Of a DNA stretch of 64,000 bases, positions 10,267 through 18,719 are shown piece by piece. The stretch's first letter is position 1, and the number at the start of each line of letters is the position of its first letter. Under the pieces are notes generated by a model that was given only the letters and a program-made list of their open reading frames with translations, was not told where the DNA came from and did not search any database. Position numbers and translations under genes: made by a program. Location of the stretch: contig FUZR01000004.1 in the NCBI GenBank assembly GCA_900167895.1, forward strand, positions 1-64,000, read 5' to 3'. The DNA comes from Bacteroidales bacterium WCE2004. GTDB lineage: Bacteria > Bacteroidota > Bacteroidia > Bacteroidales > UBA932.

Positions 10267-11974
10267 TGATAAATTCTACGACTGCCGCGCGGTCTTCGGC
10301 CGAAAGATAATAAAATTTCTCCGTAGACCGATAGGCATCGCTTTCCTTGCTATAAGCATGCCACATGATCGCTTCGACGACATTGCGCGCGCGATTGTCG
10401 TGCAGACGGTCCTCGGCGCCGGTGTTGGCCTTGGAGAGACCGCGGCCCCAGAGGGGCGTAGTGCGGCACCAGCTGCCGTGGATGCCGTTCTTCATGAAGA
10501 GCCGGTGCTGGATCATGTCGGTGTAGGGCCAGATCGTCTGCTCCTCGTAGCGGGGCAGCGGCTTGCCGTCGAGGATGGCCGGCGCCCAGTAGTTGTCGGA
10601 CTTCGTCTCCCAGGACGGGCGGTGGCAGCTGGCGCAGCCGATCTCGCTGAAGAGCTCCTTGCCGCGCTGCACTTCCGGGCGGTTGAGATCGCGGGCGCGC
10701 GGGATCGAGAGGCCGCGGTGCCAGACCAGGAAGTTGTAGTACTGGTCGTCGCCCATCTCGGGCTCGAAGTTGTGCCATTCGTTGTCGAACTGGTTGGTGG
10801 AAGGGTCCAGCAGATGCAGCACGGCGTCCGCGATCCCTTCCGGCGTGCCGTCGGCATGGTAGGGCGACGACGGGTCGGCCTGGATGGCGGCGATCACCTC
10901 CGGATTCTCCGACATCGCCTTGGCCCAGGCCTTGGTCGTGTAGAGGAACGGGCGGTCGCGGCGGCTGACGTTGGTGATGTTCCAGATGGCGTTGGCGCCG
11001 GCGCCATCCTGCAGGGAGGCGCGCGTCATCGCGTAGGTGAAGCGCTTGAGTTTCTTCGTTCCGGCGGGCGCGGGCGTGCCGTCGGCGAACCGGCCTTCGG
11101 CGAGGGTGTACCACGCCGTGGCGGCGAAATCGTTGGCGTCTTTGTCCCAGAAAGCCGGGTTCAACGCCACGTAGGGCGCCTCGGCCTGGTACTGGGCCTT
11201 GATGTCCTCCTCGGGGATGGCGTCCAGCAGGCCCGTGCCGATGATGCCGATCGTGGACTCGAGGCGGAACGCCACGGCCTTATTGCCCGTCTGGAAAGGG
11301 GTCGGATTGGTGTTGAATGCCGCCTCCGGGATGCTCAGCTCGGGATAGATCAGCTCATATTTCTCCCCGTCGGGGAAGGTCATCGGCAGGCCGCTCTCCA
11401 TCGCGGTCACCGGGACCCAGTCGAGGACGATCCGGTCCTCGTCGATGGGCGGCAGGAACGGGGCGGCCGCCTTGGTCTGCGGCATGCCCGTCACTTCGGC
11501 CACGTAGGGGCCGTCGTCGCTGTTGGCGCCGTCCGCCGGATGGTAGATCACGAGCAGGTAGCCGTTGCCGTAGCCCGCCTTGTAGTAGTCCTGGCGCTTG
11601 CCGTGCCCGTAGCCGGGATGGCAGTCCAGGCAGGAGGTGCGCAGGTAGGCGGGGCCGAGGCCCTTGAACGGTGCGGTGTTGATCGTGAAGTTGCGCTCGA
11701 ACGCCGCCTCGCCGAGGTTGAACGCGCGGTCGAGGCCCATTTCGCCCACGGCCGGCGTCTCGTCCTCGTAGCAGCCTTCGGTCACATTGAGGGTCGTGCC
11801 CAGCCGGCCGCCGGGATACCATTCGTCGGCCGTGAAATTGCCGACGGCCTGTCCGACGTACTTCGCGTCGGACTCGCGTTTCCCGGCGAATGCCGTCTCG
11901 TACACATCATGGCCACAGCCTGACGCCAGAAGCGCCAGGCTGCAGACCACCACAAAAATGGAGGTTCTTTTCAT
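10256..11974 (-). CDS. dihaem oxidoreductase/peroxidase-like lipoprotein (DHOR family)
   Basis: 572 aa from the ATG at 11974 (a GTG one codon earlier is possible). Lipobox LASGC puts the acylated Cys at residue 20. Two haem c sites are present, C115-LDC-H119 and C447-ASC-H451, as in the DHOR family (formerly DUF1111), which resembles MauG and dihaem peroxidases. The family often sits beside imelysins and porins in proposed iron systems. Substrate unknown. Third gene of the porin-imelysin-DHOR-CcsA operon; 24 bp separate it from the imelysin gene. Confidence 0.88.
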   Translation of the reverse strand: MKRTSIFVVVCSLALLASGCGHDVYETAFAGKRESDAKYVGQAVGNFTADEWYPGGRLGTTLNVTEGCYEDETPAVGEMGLDRAFNLGEAAFERNFTINTAPFKGLGPAYLRTSCLDCHPGYGHGKRQDYYKAGYGNGYLLVIYHPADGANSDDGPYVAEVTGMPQTKAAAPFLPPIDEDRIVLDWVPVTAMESGLPMTFPDGEKYELIYPELSIPEAAFNTNPTPFQTGNKAVAFRLESTIGIIGTGLLDAIPEEDIKAQYQAEAPYVALNPAFWDKDANDFAATAWYTLAEGRFADGTPAPAGTKKLKRFTYAMTRASLQDGAGANAIWNITNVSRRDRPFLYTTKAWAKAMSENPEVIAAIQADPSSPYHADGTPEGIADAVLHLLDPSTNQFDNEWHNFEPEMGDDQYYNFLVWHRGLSIPRARDLNRPEVQRGKELFSEIGCASCHRPSWETKSDNYWAPAILDGKPLPRYEEQTIWPYTDMIQHRLFMKNGIHGSWCRTTPLWGRGLSKANTGAEDRLHDNRARNVVEAIMWHAYSKESDAYRSTEKFYYLSAEDRAAVVEFINAI

Positions 11975-11998
11975 CACAGAAAAATATGTTTCACTGTT

Positions 11999-13228
11999 TT
12001 ACTGGCGCAGGATCCAGTCGGCGGCCTTGTTGAGTTCGTCGTCAAACCCGCTGATCGCGTCCATCGCCGTCTGCACGGATGCATCGGTGTAGATGTCCAC
12101 GAAGGCGCCCTTGGCCGCGCAGGCGTCCAGCGCGTCAAGCGAGGCCTTCAGCGCGCTCTCGATCGCGGCGGCACCGCTGTACTTCTGAGCCTTGAAGAAG
12201 CTCATCAGGGAGTGGGCCTGGGCGGAAGTGGCGCCGGCGGCGCCATAGAGGCTGTACTGGATGCTCAGGATGTTGTCGATGAAATCCTGGAAGGACTTCT
12301 TGCTGTACGGGGACTCGATGTAGTTGACATCCTCGCCCGTGTGGGCGTTGCCCATCTTGACGTCGGCTACCTCCGCGCAGATGTTGGAGCAGCCGGCCAC
12401 CAGGATGGAGGACAGGGCGCTCTGCCAGGTGGAATAGGAGCTGCCGGCAGCGGCGGCGCCGAGGAGGTTCTCGCCGTAGGTCCTCTCGGAGCCGGTCACG
12501 GTCACGGGGACCTCCAGCTCCTCGCAGCGCTCGGCGTAGGCGGCCGGGGCATCGGGATTCCAGGACACGCACAGGCGGTAGCAGTTGTCGCGCAGGTCGC
12601 CGGCCACGGCGGCGGCGTAGATGAGCTCCTGCTCGCCGGTCACGGTCTTGCCGGCGAAGGCCTCATGGTCCTCGTTGGCCCGGAGGGCGGCGACGGAGCG
12701 GTTCTTGCCGTCACGGAAGATCACGAATTCGATGCCGTGGAAGCCGAGGAGCTCCTGGCCGAGCTTGGCGGCGGCATAGGCGATGCCGTCCTCGCCGGCG
12801 AGCGCGGCCACCTTCTCGGCGTTGGCGAGCTCGGTGGCAAGGCCGTCTACATCCAGCGGCCAGGTGTCGATGTGCGGATCGATGCCGAAGTCGGAGGCCG
12901 CACCGAAGAGGAAGGCCTCGGACTCCTCCCAGCTCTGGCGGGCCTGGAGGAACTTGGCGCAGATGGCGTCCACCTGGGCCTGGGTCAGCGCGTCCACGCC
13001 GGCCTCGGCGGCAGCGGCGAGCAGGTCATAGAGTTCGCCGGTCTCCTTGGCGAGGTCGCCATAGGTGGCATAGATCACGCCGGGGACATACTGCTCCACG
13101 ACGCTCTTCATCTCTTTCTCGTTGTCGGTCAGTCCGCCGACCTTGCCCGTCTTGTCGCAGGACACGGCGGCAAGACAGAGGGCTGCGCTTGCGGCAGCCA
13201 GGCTGATTGCTTTGAAATTCATTTTCAT
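11999..13228 (-). CDS. imelysin-family lipoprotein
   Basis: 409 aa. Signal peptide with lipobox AAVSC (Cys24). The imelysin hallmark GxHxxE appears as GFHGIE at 162-167, with an upstream region rich in helices. The two-helix-bundle fold is known from IrpA, EfeM and EfeO-like proteins tied to iron uptake. Proteolysis is not supported for most members. Located between a porin and the DHOR protein in one operon, it is likely a periplasmic-side metal or haem binding component. Confidence 0.9.
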   Translation of the reverse strand: MKMNFKAISLAAASAALCLAAVSCDKTGKVGGLTDNEKEMKSVVEQYVPGVIYATYGDLAKETGELYDLLAAAAEAGVDALTQAQVDAICAKFLQARQSWEESEAFLFGAASDFGIDPHIDTWPLDVDGLATELANAEKVAALAGEDGIAYAAAKLGQELLGFHGIEFVIFRDGKNRSVAALRANEDHEAFAGKTVTGEQELIYAAAVAGDLRDNCYRLCVSWNPDAPAAYAERCEELEVPVTVTGSERTYGENLLGAAAAGSSYSTWQSALSSILVAGCSNICAEVADVKMGNAHTGEDVNYIESPYSKKSFQDFIDNILSIQYSLYGAAGATSAQAHSLMSFFKAQKYSGAAAIESALKASLDALDACAAKGAFVDIYTDASVQTAMDAISGFDDELNKAADWILRQ

Positions 13229-13246
13229 ATTGTCTTTGTTTTTGGA

Positions 13247-14527
13247 TTATCGGTTGAAGAAGCCCATATAGACGATGCCCAGGGAGAGGGACGGCTCACC
13301 GTTGTACTGGCTCTTGAGGAAACGCCGCGAATACTCGCACTTCAGCGCGACCTGCGGAATCGGCAGCCAGTTGAGGCCCACGGCCATGCGGTGCCTGTCG
13401 GTGTAGGGATAGTCCGGCTGGTCCGCAGCAGGGATATAGGAATCGTAGTACTCATAGCGGCCGAACAGGTAGAGCTTCTGCTCCGCATCCCGTCCTCGGG
13501 AGAAGAGGTGCAGGAAATCGTAGCCCGCCTCCAGGCCGGCGGCGACGGCGTTCCGGCCGACCGGCGTCTTCTTGTAAGGCGCGTCGTTGGAGCTGAGGTT
13601 GCGCTTGACCGTGCTGATGACCTGGGCGTCGCTGACGTAGCCCCAGTCGGCATTGCCGCGCACGGTCAGGTACTTGCCCGTATAGGCGAAGTCGAAAGCA
13701 CCGACCAGCGTGTGGCCCTTGACATCCGCATAGCGGGTGTTCCACATGTCGTTCGGATAGGAATTGTGCATCGCCTGTCCGTAGAAGCCGCTCAGGCTGA
13801 GCCGCAGGTCCTTGACGGAGAAATTGTCGACGCGCGCCGCAAAACCGAGGTTGTTGGCCACCTTATATTCATACGGCGAGCCGGCGCCATGCTTGATGAA
13901 GTTGTCCCGGTCGAACATGAAGGCGTCCAGGCCGGCGACCACGAGCGCTTCATAGCGCCACTTGCCGGCCTCGCCCCAGAGGCTGAGGCCCGTGTCGTGC
14001 CAGGTCGAGGGCAGGATGGTGGATTCGCCCTCCGGGCGGAAGACGGTGAAGAAATTGAGCGGTTCGTGGGCGTTGTTGAGCCCGCCGACCGGCACCACGA
14101 TGTGCCCGATGCGGACATTGAACTGCGGGGCGAAGCTCTTCTGGAGCCACAGCTGCTCCAGCGCCACCTCGCCGCCCTTCTCGATCTCGCTCTCCCACTC
14201 CCCGGCTTCGGTGTATTCCTTTTCGACGGCCGTGCCGGTGCCGCCGTGTTCGAATTCGATCTCGGTCTGCATCGTCCAGCCCCTGCCAAAATCGTAGCCG
14301 AGGAAAATCACGGCGTGCGGGACGTCGAAGCGGGCGTGCCCGGGATCCGATTTATAATCTGCAGGGTGGGAGTAACGGTAGACGTTGTCACTGTAGAAAT
14401 TGCGCGAGAACGTGATCTCGCCGTAGCCGCCGACGGTCAGGCGGCTCTTCTGCTCCGGCATCACCTGCGCGGAAAGGCTGCAGGCGGCCAGGAGCCCCAT
14501 TATCATAAGGATAAGATTTCTTTTCAT
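13247..14527 (-). CDS. outer-membrane porin, phosphate-selective porin (OprO/P)-like
   Basis: 426 aa from MKRNLILMIMGLL. The signal peptide is cleaved after ACSLSAQ. The barrel is made of many amphipathic strands (TVGGYGEITFSRNFY, FNVRIGHIVVPVGG, LYLFGRYEYYDSY) and ends in the aromatic-containing IVYMGFFNR. Bacteroidetes relatives of this type precede imelysin and DHOR genes. It is the first gene of the operon and probably lets the ligand through the outer membrane. The substrate (phosphate, iron chelate or other) cannot be read from sequence. Confidence 0.78.
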   Translation of the reverse strand: MKRNLILMIMGLLAACSLSAQVMPEQKSRLTVGGYGEITFSRNFYSDNVYRYSHPADYKSDPGHARFDVPHAVIFLGYDFGRGWTMQTEIEFEHGGTGTAVEKEYTEAGEWESEIEKGGEVALEQLWLQKSFAPQFNVRIGHIVVPVGGLNNAHEPLNFFTVFRPEGESTILPSTWHDTGLSLWGEAGKWRYEALVVAGLDAFMFDRDNFIKHGAGSPYEYKVANNLGFAARVDNFSVKDLRLSLSGFYGQAMHNSYPNDMWNTRYADVKGHTLVGAFDFAYTGKYLTVRGNADWGYVSDAQVISTVKRNLSSNDAPYKKTPVGRNAVAAGLEAGYDFLHLFSRGRDAEQKLYLFGRYEYYDSYIPAADQPDYPYTDRHRMAVGLNWLPIPQVALKCEYSRRFLKSQYNGEPSLSLGIVYMGFFNR

Positions 14528-14548
14528 ATGAACTACTAAAAACCAGCG

Positions 14549-14579
14549 CAAAATTACGCCAGGGGCCGTTTCCGGTCAA
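14549..14579 (-). promoter_or_regulatory. promoter of the porin-imelysin-DHOR-CcsA operon
   Basis: On the minus strand, TTG (14579-14577), 20 bp, TAATTTTG (14556-14549). The start site is near 14544, about 17 nt before the porin ATG. Confidence 0.65.
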
Positions 14580-14612
14580 TCCCAAGATTTGGTGAAGGCC
14601 GCGCGGGGCGAT

Positions 14613-14630
14613 ATCATCATTTATGATGAT
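14613..14630. promoter_or_regulatory. perfect palindrome, candidate operator
   Basis: ATCATCAT-TT-ATGATGAT is an exact 8+2+8 inverted repeat, followed on the plus strand by TTTTTT. It lies between the divergent porin operon (its promoter starts 34 bp away) and the pspC operon. Its AT-rich dyad has a loose likeness to Fur-type iron boxes. It could also act as a small terminator. Confidence 0.4.
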
Positions 14631-14698
14631 TTTTTGCAGCGGGCAAAATATTTTGAAAATTTTGGTACTTTGCGATACAAGGTATTAGAAATTTTATA

Positions 14699-14706
14699 TA
14701 TCTTTG
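14699..14706 (+). promoter_or_regulatory. -7 box of the pspC-padR operon
   Basis: TATCTTTG, 22 bp before the ATG at 14729. No TTG is seen at the standard upstream distance. Confidence 0.5.
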
Positions 14707-14728
14707 CATCGACAAAGTTCCTTAAGAA

Positions 14729-15331
14729 ATGAAAAAAGTATTGAACATCAGCCTTGGAAACCGCAGTTTCGCCCTCGAAGAGGATGCCTATGCGCGTCTC
14801 CGTGAATATCTGGACCACTTCCGCGCCCGCCTCGCCGCGACGTCCGACGGGCCCAACAACCAGAATGCCGAAGTCATGGAAGACCTGGAGAGCCGCATCG
14901 CGGAGCTCTTCACCCAGGAAGTCGGCACGGACGGACGCGTGGTGCGCCTCGACCTGGTCGAGCGCGTGACCCGGCAGCTCGGGATGCCCGACGGCACCCC
15001 CGAGAGCGATTCCAACCCGGGAGCGAGTTCCTCCTCCTCTTCCACCTATTTTTCCGGCATGCCGATGCCCAAGCGGATGTACCGCGACTGCGACAACCGC
15101 CGCATCGCGGGCGTCTGCTCCGGCCTGTCCGTCTACCTCGACATCGACGTCGTCATGACCCGCATCCTGATGCTGGTCGCCGTCCTCTTCGGCACGGTCG
15201 GATTCTGGATCTACATCATCTGCTGGATTGCCATCCCCGAGGCCGTCACGCCCGCGCAGAAGTGCGAGATGCACGGCCTTCCCGTCACGGCCGAGAACAT
15301 GGCCAAATTCTCACGGACCCAAAACTTCTAG
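14729..15331 (+). CDS. PspC domain protein (small)
   Basis: 200 aa. The N-terminal cytosolic part (1-95) is helical and acidic and ends in a Ser-rich linker. A PspC domain follows from about residue 113: MYRDCDNRRIAGVCSGLSVY, then a membrane segment near LMLVAVLFGTVGFWIYIICW. PspC proteins act in envelope stress responses and toxin-antitoxin-like membrane control. It lies 3 bp before a PadR gene and is paralogous to the second PspC gene, sharing the N-terminal KKVLNISLGN/KEVERISLGG type start. Confidence 0.88.
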   Translation: MKKVLNISLGNRSFALEEDAYARLREYLDHFRARLAATSDGPNNQNAEVMEDLESRIAELFTQEVGTDGRVVRLDLVERVTRQLGMPDGTPESDSNPGASSSSSSTYFSGMPMPKRMYRDCDNRRIAGVCSGLSVYLDIDVVMTRILMLVAVLFGTVGFWIYIICWIAIPEAVTPAQKCEMHGLPVTAENMAKFSRTQNF

Positions 15332-15334
15332 GTT

Positions 15335-15664
15335 ATGGAGAACACGATTGAAAACGTGCGCGCCCAAATGCGCAAAGGATTGCTCGAATACTGCATCCTG
15401 TCCATCCTGGACAAACGGGAGGCCTATGCCTCCGTCATCATAGACGATCTGAAGTCCGTCGGCATGATCGTGGTCGAGGGAACCCTCTATCCCCTGCTGA
15501 TCCGCCTGAAGAACCAGGGTCTGCTCGCCTACCGCTGGGAAGAGTCCACGCAGGGCCCGCCCCGCAAATACTACGTCCTCACGGAACAGGGCCGGGAGCA
15601 GCTCGGCCAGATGGACACGGCCTGGAATGAACTTGTGGAATCTATTCAAACGCTGAAGAAATGA
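15335..15664 (+). CDS. PadR-family transcriptional regulator
   Basis: 109 aa winged-helix regulator. The PadR N-terminal domain covers nearly the whole protein (KGLLEYCILSILDKREAY, then VEGTLYPLLIRLKNQGLL and GPPRKYYVLTEQG). It lies between two pspC genes: 3 bp after the first, with its stop overlapping the start of the second by 4 bp. It probably represses its own operon in response to envelope stress or lipophilic compounds. Confidence 0.93.
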   Translation: MENTIENVRAQMRKGLLEYCILSILDKREAYASVIIDDLKSVGMIVVEGTLYPLLIRLKNQGLLAYRWEESTQGPPRKYYVLTEQGREQLGQMDTAWNELVESIQTLKK

Positions 15665-16725
15665 AAGAAGTAGAAAGAATCAGCCTCGGTGGCTATGCGT
15701 TCACCTTCGAGAAAGACGCCGCCACCCTTGCACAAAACTACCTGCGCAAGCTGGAGAATTATTATAACGGCCGCGAGGGCGGCTCCGAGATCCTCGAAGG
15801 CATCGAGGAGCGGATGGCCGAGCTGCTGCAGGAGAAATGCGGACGCGACGGCATCGTGTCCCGCGCCGAGATCGAGCGCGTGATGAGTATCCTCGGCAAG
15901 CCGGAAGACATCGAGGCGGGCGACGACGCCGGCCCCCGCCGGAGCGGCCCGACCGAAGCGTATCCGCACCGCCGGCTCTACCGGGACCTCTCCAACAAGG
16001 TCATCGGCGGCGTCTGCAGCGGCCTGGGTGCCTATTTCAAGACGGATCCGGTCCTGTTCCGCATCCTCTTCGTCCTCTTCACGCTGATCGGATTCGCCGG
16101 GCACTGGAACCACTGGTACAGATGGTTCATTCCGTTCTTCTCGACGCCGGTGCTCATCTACGTCATCCTCTGGATCATCATGCCGGCCGCCAAGACCGTG
16201 CAGCAGCGCTGGGCGCAGCGGGGAGAGGACGGCACCATCAACAGCATCGAGCGCAACATCGAGAAGAGCGCCAAGGAGTTCGAGAAGACCATCGTCCGCG
16301 TCAGCAACTCGAACGGTTTCCGGGAAGTGGCCAGCGCGATCGGCAAGGTCATCGGCATCTTCATGATGCTGGTCGGATTCGCCGGGCTCCTGGCCTGCGT
16401 CCTCCTCGTCCTGGACATCAACCTGCCCGGCAACAGCTTCTTCGGTCTCGGGTGGCTTTACGACAAGGGCGTGCACGAACTCTACTCCTGGGTCCCCGAA
16501 GTCGGACGCATTTTCTTCCACCCGGTCACCCGCGCCCTCGCCCTGGCAATCGTCTTCATCCCCTTCTTCGGGATTCTGTACGGCGGCCTCCAGCTGATCT
16601 TCGGATTCAAGTCTCCGAAATGGCAGCCCGGCCTGATCCTTTTCATCCTCTGGATGCTCTGCATCGTGTCGCTGTGCGTGTTCGTAGCGTCGGGCTTCAT
16701 CTCCCACGAAATGATGACAATCTAA
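15661..16725 (+). CDS. PspC domain membrane protein (large)
   Basis: 354 aa. The N-terminal helical domain (1-85) resembles that of the smaller PspC protein. The PspC core is at about 103-180 (RLYRDLSNKVIGGVCSGLGAY, then FRILFVLFTLIGFAG and VLIYVILWIIMPAA). A linker and three further hydrophobic segments follow (about 225-255, 280-320, 325-350). Translationally coupled to padR. Likely senses or stabilises the inner membrane; the operon structure suggests one envelope-stress unit. Confidence 0.88.
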   Translation: MKEVERISLGGYAFTFEKDAATLAQNYLRKLENYYNGREGGSEILEGIEERMAELLQEKCGRDGIVSRAEIERVMSILGKPEDIEAGDDAGPRRSGPTEAYPHRRLYRDLSNKVIGGVCSGLGAYFKTDPVLFRILFVLFTLIGFAGHWNHWYRWFIPFFSTPVLIYVILWIIMPAAKTVQQRWAQRGEDGTINSIERNIEKSAKEFEKTIVRVSNSNGFREVASAIGKVIGIFMMLVGFAGLLACVLLVLDINLPGNSFFGLGWLYDKGVHELYSWVPEVGRIFFHPVTRALALAIVFIPFFGILYGGLQLIFGFKSPKWQPGLILFILWMLCIVSLCVFVASGFISHEMMTI

Positions 16726-16782
16726 ACTTACTTCATCATATAGCTGCGCACGGCAAAATAAGTGCGACATTTTACATTTTGA

Positions 16783-16821
16783 AAAAATCTTCCGGAACGT
16801 GACGGTTTTCGGAAGATTTTT
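16783..16821 (+). terminator. terminator of the pspC operon
   Basis: AAAAATCTTCCG (16783-16794) pairs perfectly with CGGAAGATTTTT (16810-16821), a 12-bp stem ending in a T-tract. It is about 60 bp after the last stop and works in both directions. Confidence 0.85.
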
Positions 16822-16898
16822 GCATTAATATACGTTTGATTTATTCAAAACGGAAATTATTATAGCTTTCAACCTGCATCTAAACAGGGACAAAATGC

Positions 16899-16906
16899 TA
16901 ACTTTG
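16899..16906 (+). promoter_or_regulatory. candidate -7 box of fimbrial operon 1
   Basis: TAACTTTG, 35 bp before the ATG at 16941. A second match, TACGTTTG, is at 16831-16838. Neither has a good -33 TTG at 19-20 bp, so expression may need an activator. The 215-bp gap 16726-16940 holds only these boxes and the preceding terminator. Confidence 0.45.
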
Positions 16907-16940
16907 TAAATTACAAACAGATAATAACGCGCGCGCAGAA

Positions 16941-18719
16941 ATGCGATTCATCATTACGGCAACTCTACTGTTCCTGACCTGGACAATGTCCGGACAGGCG
17001 CAGATACAACCGGATTCCATGGAGGGATCCGTCTGGGTTGTTGTCGAAGGCCGCGGACAAGCCCGCTTCGACATGGGCACGGAGGCCGCGGCGGTCCGGG
17101 ACACCGTGATGTGCCTCGCTTCCGAGTACGCCGTCCGCTCCGTCAGCATCCGGACCGGCGCATCGCCGGACGGCAAGAGCACGGACAACCAGGAGATCTC
17201 CGACCGGCGCGCCAAGGCCGCCCGTCGGATGGTCAAAGACTGGCTCCCTTCCCTGCCCGACGCGCGCATCGACGTCTCTTCCGTCGGCGAAGACTACGTC
17301 ACCCTGGCGGCCTTGCTGCGGAACAGCGACATTCCCGGCGCCGCGGAAGCCATCCACATCATAGAAACCGTTCCCTATTGGGTGACGAGAGAAGGACGCG
17401 TCGTCAGCTCCCGCAAGAAGCAACTGATGGAGCTGCGCGGCGGCCAGACCTGGCTGCAGATGCGCGAAGCTTTCTTCTCCCGCCTCCGGCAGACGCATAT
17501 TGTCATCTATTTCGGCGACGAACCGGAGCAGACCGCGAACGAACCGATTCCGGTCTACTTCCCGCTCGACGACGCGACGGTCCGGCCGTCCTTCAGGACC
17601 AACAAGGAGTCGCTCGCCCGCCTCGACGCCCTGTTCGACGGGCGCGTTCCCGTCCCCGGAGACACGGTCATCGTCGTCGGCCAGGCTTCGATGGATGGCC
17701 CCGAACCCCACAACGCGGCGCTCTCGCGCCGGCGGGCCGAGGCGCTCAAGGCCTACGTCAGCAGCCATTATCCTTTATTCTCCGGCGTCCTGGACATCCG
17801 GGCAGAGGGAGAGCCCTGGCCCGACCTGCGCGCCGACGTCGCAGCCGACAGCCTGCTGGGCGCAGGCAGCCGCAGCGCGCTCCTCGGCATCATCGATTCC
17901 GACGCCCCCGCCGACCGGAAGGAAACCCGGCTAAACGCCGTTCCCGGCTGGCGGACCCATGCCCGCAGCCTCTATCCGCGCTACCGGGTCTCCTACATCA
18001 CACCGACCTACACGATGCCGTTCCTGCCGGACGAAACGGACCTCGGCTTTGCCGGGTTGGACGACGCCGGTTTCCCCGCCGTCGAGCTGCTCCCCGACCA
18101 TTTCACCGTGCCCGCCCTGACGCGCCGCGTCGGCCTGCGGCCGGTCCTGGGCATCAGCACCAACCTCCTCTACGACATCACCTACGTACCGGGCTACGGG
18201 CTGACTTCCATCCCCAGCTTCAGCCTGGAATACTATCCGGCACGCTCCCGCCATTTCACCTTCGGCCTGGACCTCGAATGGCCGATGTGGAAGCACTGGG
18301 ACACGCACCGCTTCCTGCAGATCAACAACATCGCCCTCTGGGCGCGGCGCTATTTCCCCGCCCGGGAAGACCGCTTCCGCGGCCTCTACCTGCAGGCCGG
18401 GGCCAACGCCGCGCGCTTCGGCATCGGCTGGGACGCCCGCGGCTGGGAGGGCGAAGGCGTCGGCGCCTCGCTGGGCCTCGGCCACAAATGGCTGCTCGGC
18501 CACAGCCGCCTGTTCATCGACTGCGGCGCGGCGCTGGGCGTCTTCTACGCGCAGCACGACCCATACGTCTACGGCAACGACGCCACGCGCCGCTACTACT
18601 ACGACTATGCCGGCGATCCGGACCAGTTCCGCAAGCGCAACCAGCGTCTGCTCTGGGCCGGGCCGACCCGCATCTATCTCTCATTCGGCATCGACCTCTT
18701 CAACCGCAGGCACAGATGA
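16941..18719 (+). CDS. DUF3575 outer-membrane protein with OmpA-like segments (fimbrial operon 1)
   Basis: 592 aa. The signal peptide ends near SGQAQ (residue 21). Two OmpA-like segments follow, at about 50-120 (SIRTGASPDGKSTDNQEISD plus an RRAK run) and 205-290 (VIVVGQASMDGPEPHNAALS plus an RRRAE run), both with the family's Asn/Arg pattern. The C-terminal part (about 405-592) is a DUF3575 beta-barrel: STNLLYDITYVPGYG, LEWPMWKHWDTHRFLQ. DUF3575 proteins are usually encoded first in Bacteroidales fimbrial loci. It may anchor the fimbria to outer membrane and peptidoglycan. The stop overlaps the next start (ATGA). Confidence 0.85.
   Translation: MRFIITATLLFLTWTMSGQAQIQPDSMEGSVWVVVEGRGQARFDMGTEAAAVRDTVMCLASEYAVRSVSIRTGASPDGKSTDNQEISDRRAKAARRMVKDWLPSLPDARIDVSSVGEDYVTLAALLRNSDIPGAAEAIHIIETVPYWVTREGRVVSSRKKQLMELRGGQTWLQMREAFFSRLRQTHIVIYFGDEPEQTANEPIPVYFPLDDATVRPSFRTNKESLARLDALFDGRVPVPGDTVIVVGQASMDGPEPHNAALSRRRAEALKAYVSSHYPLFSGVLDIRAEGEPWPDLRADVAADSLLGAGSRSALLGIIDSDAPADRKETRLNAVPGWRTHARSLYPRYRVSYITPTYTMPFLPDETDLGFAGLDDAGFPAVELLPDHFTVPALTRRVGLRPVLGISTNLLYDITYVPGYGLTSIPSFSLEYYPARSRHFTFGLDLEWPMWKHWDTHRFLQINNIALWARRYFPAREDRFRGLYLQAGANAARFGIGWDARGWEGEGVGASLGLGHKWLLGHSRLFIDCGAALGVFYAQHDPYVYGNDATRRYYYDYAGDPDQFRKRNQRLLWAGPTRIYLSFGIDLFNRRHR

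Noticed and set aside
17111..18715. N-terminal extension of the DUF5119-like gene over the DUF3575 gene
   Set aside because: It is the +1 frame of the DUF3575 gene and is Arg/Pro-rich. The real lipoprotein start with signal peptide is at 18716.
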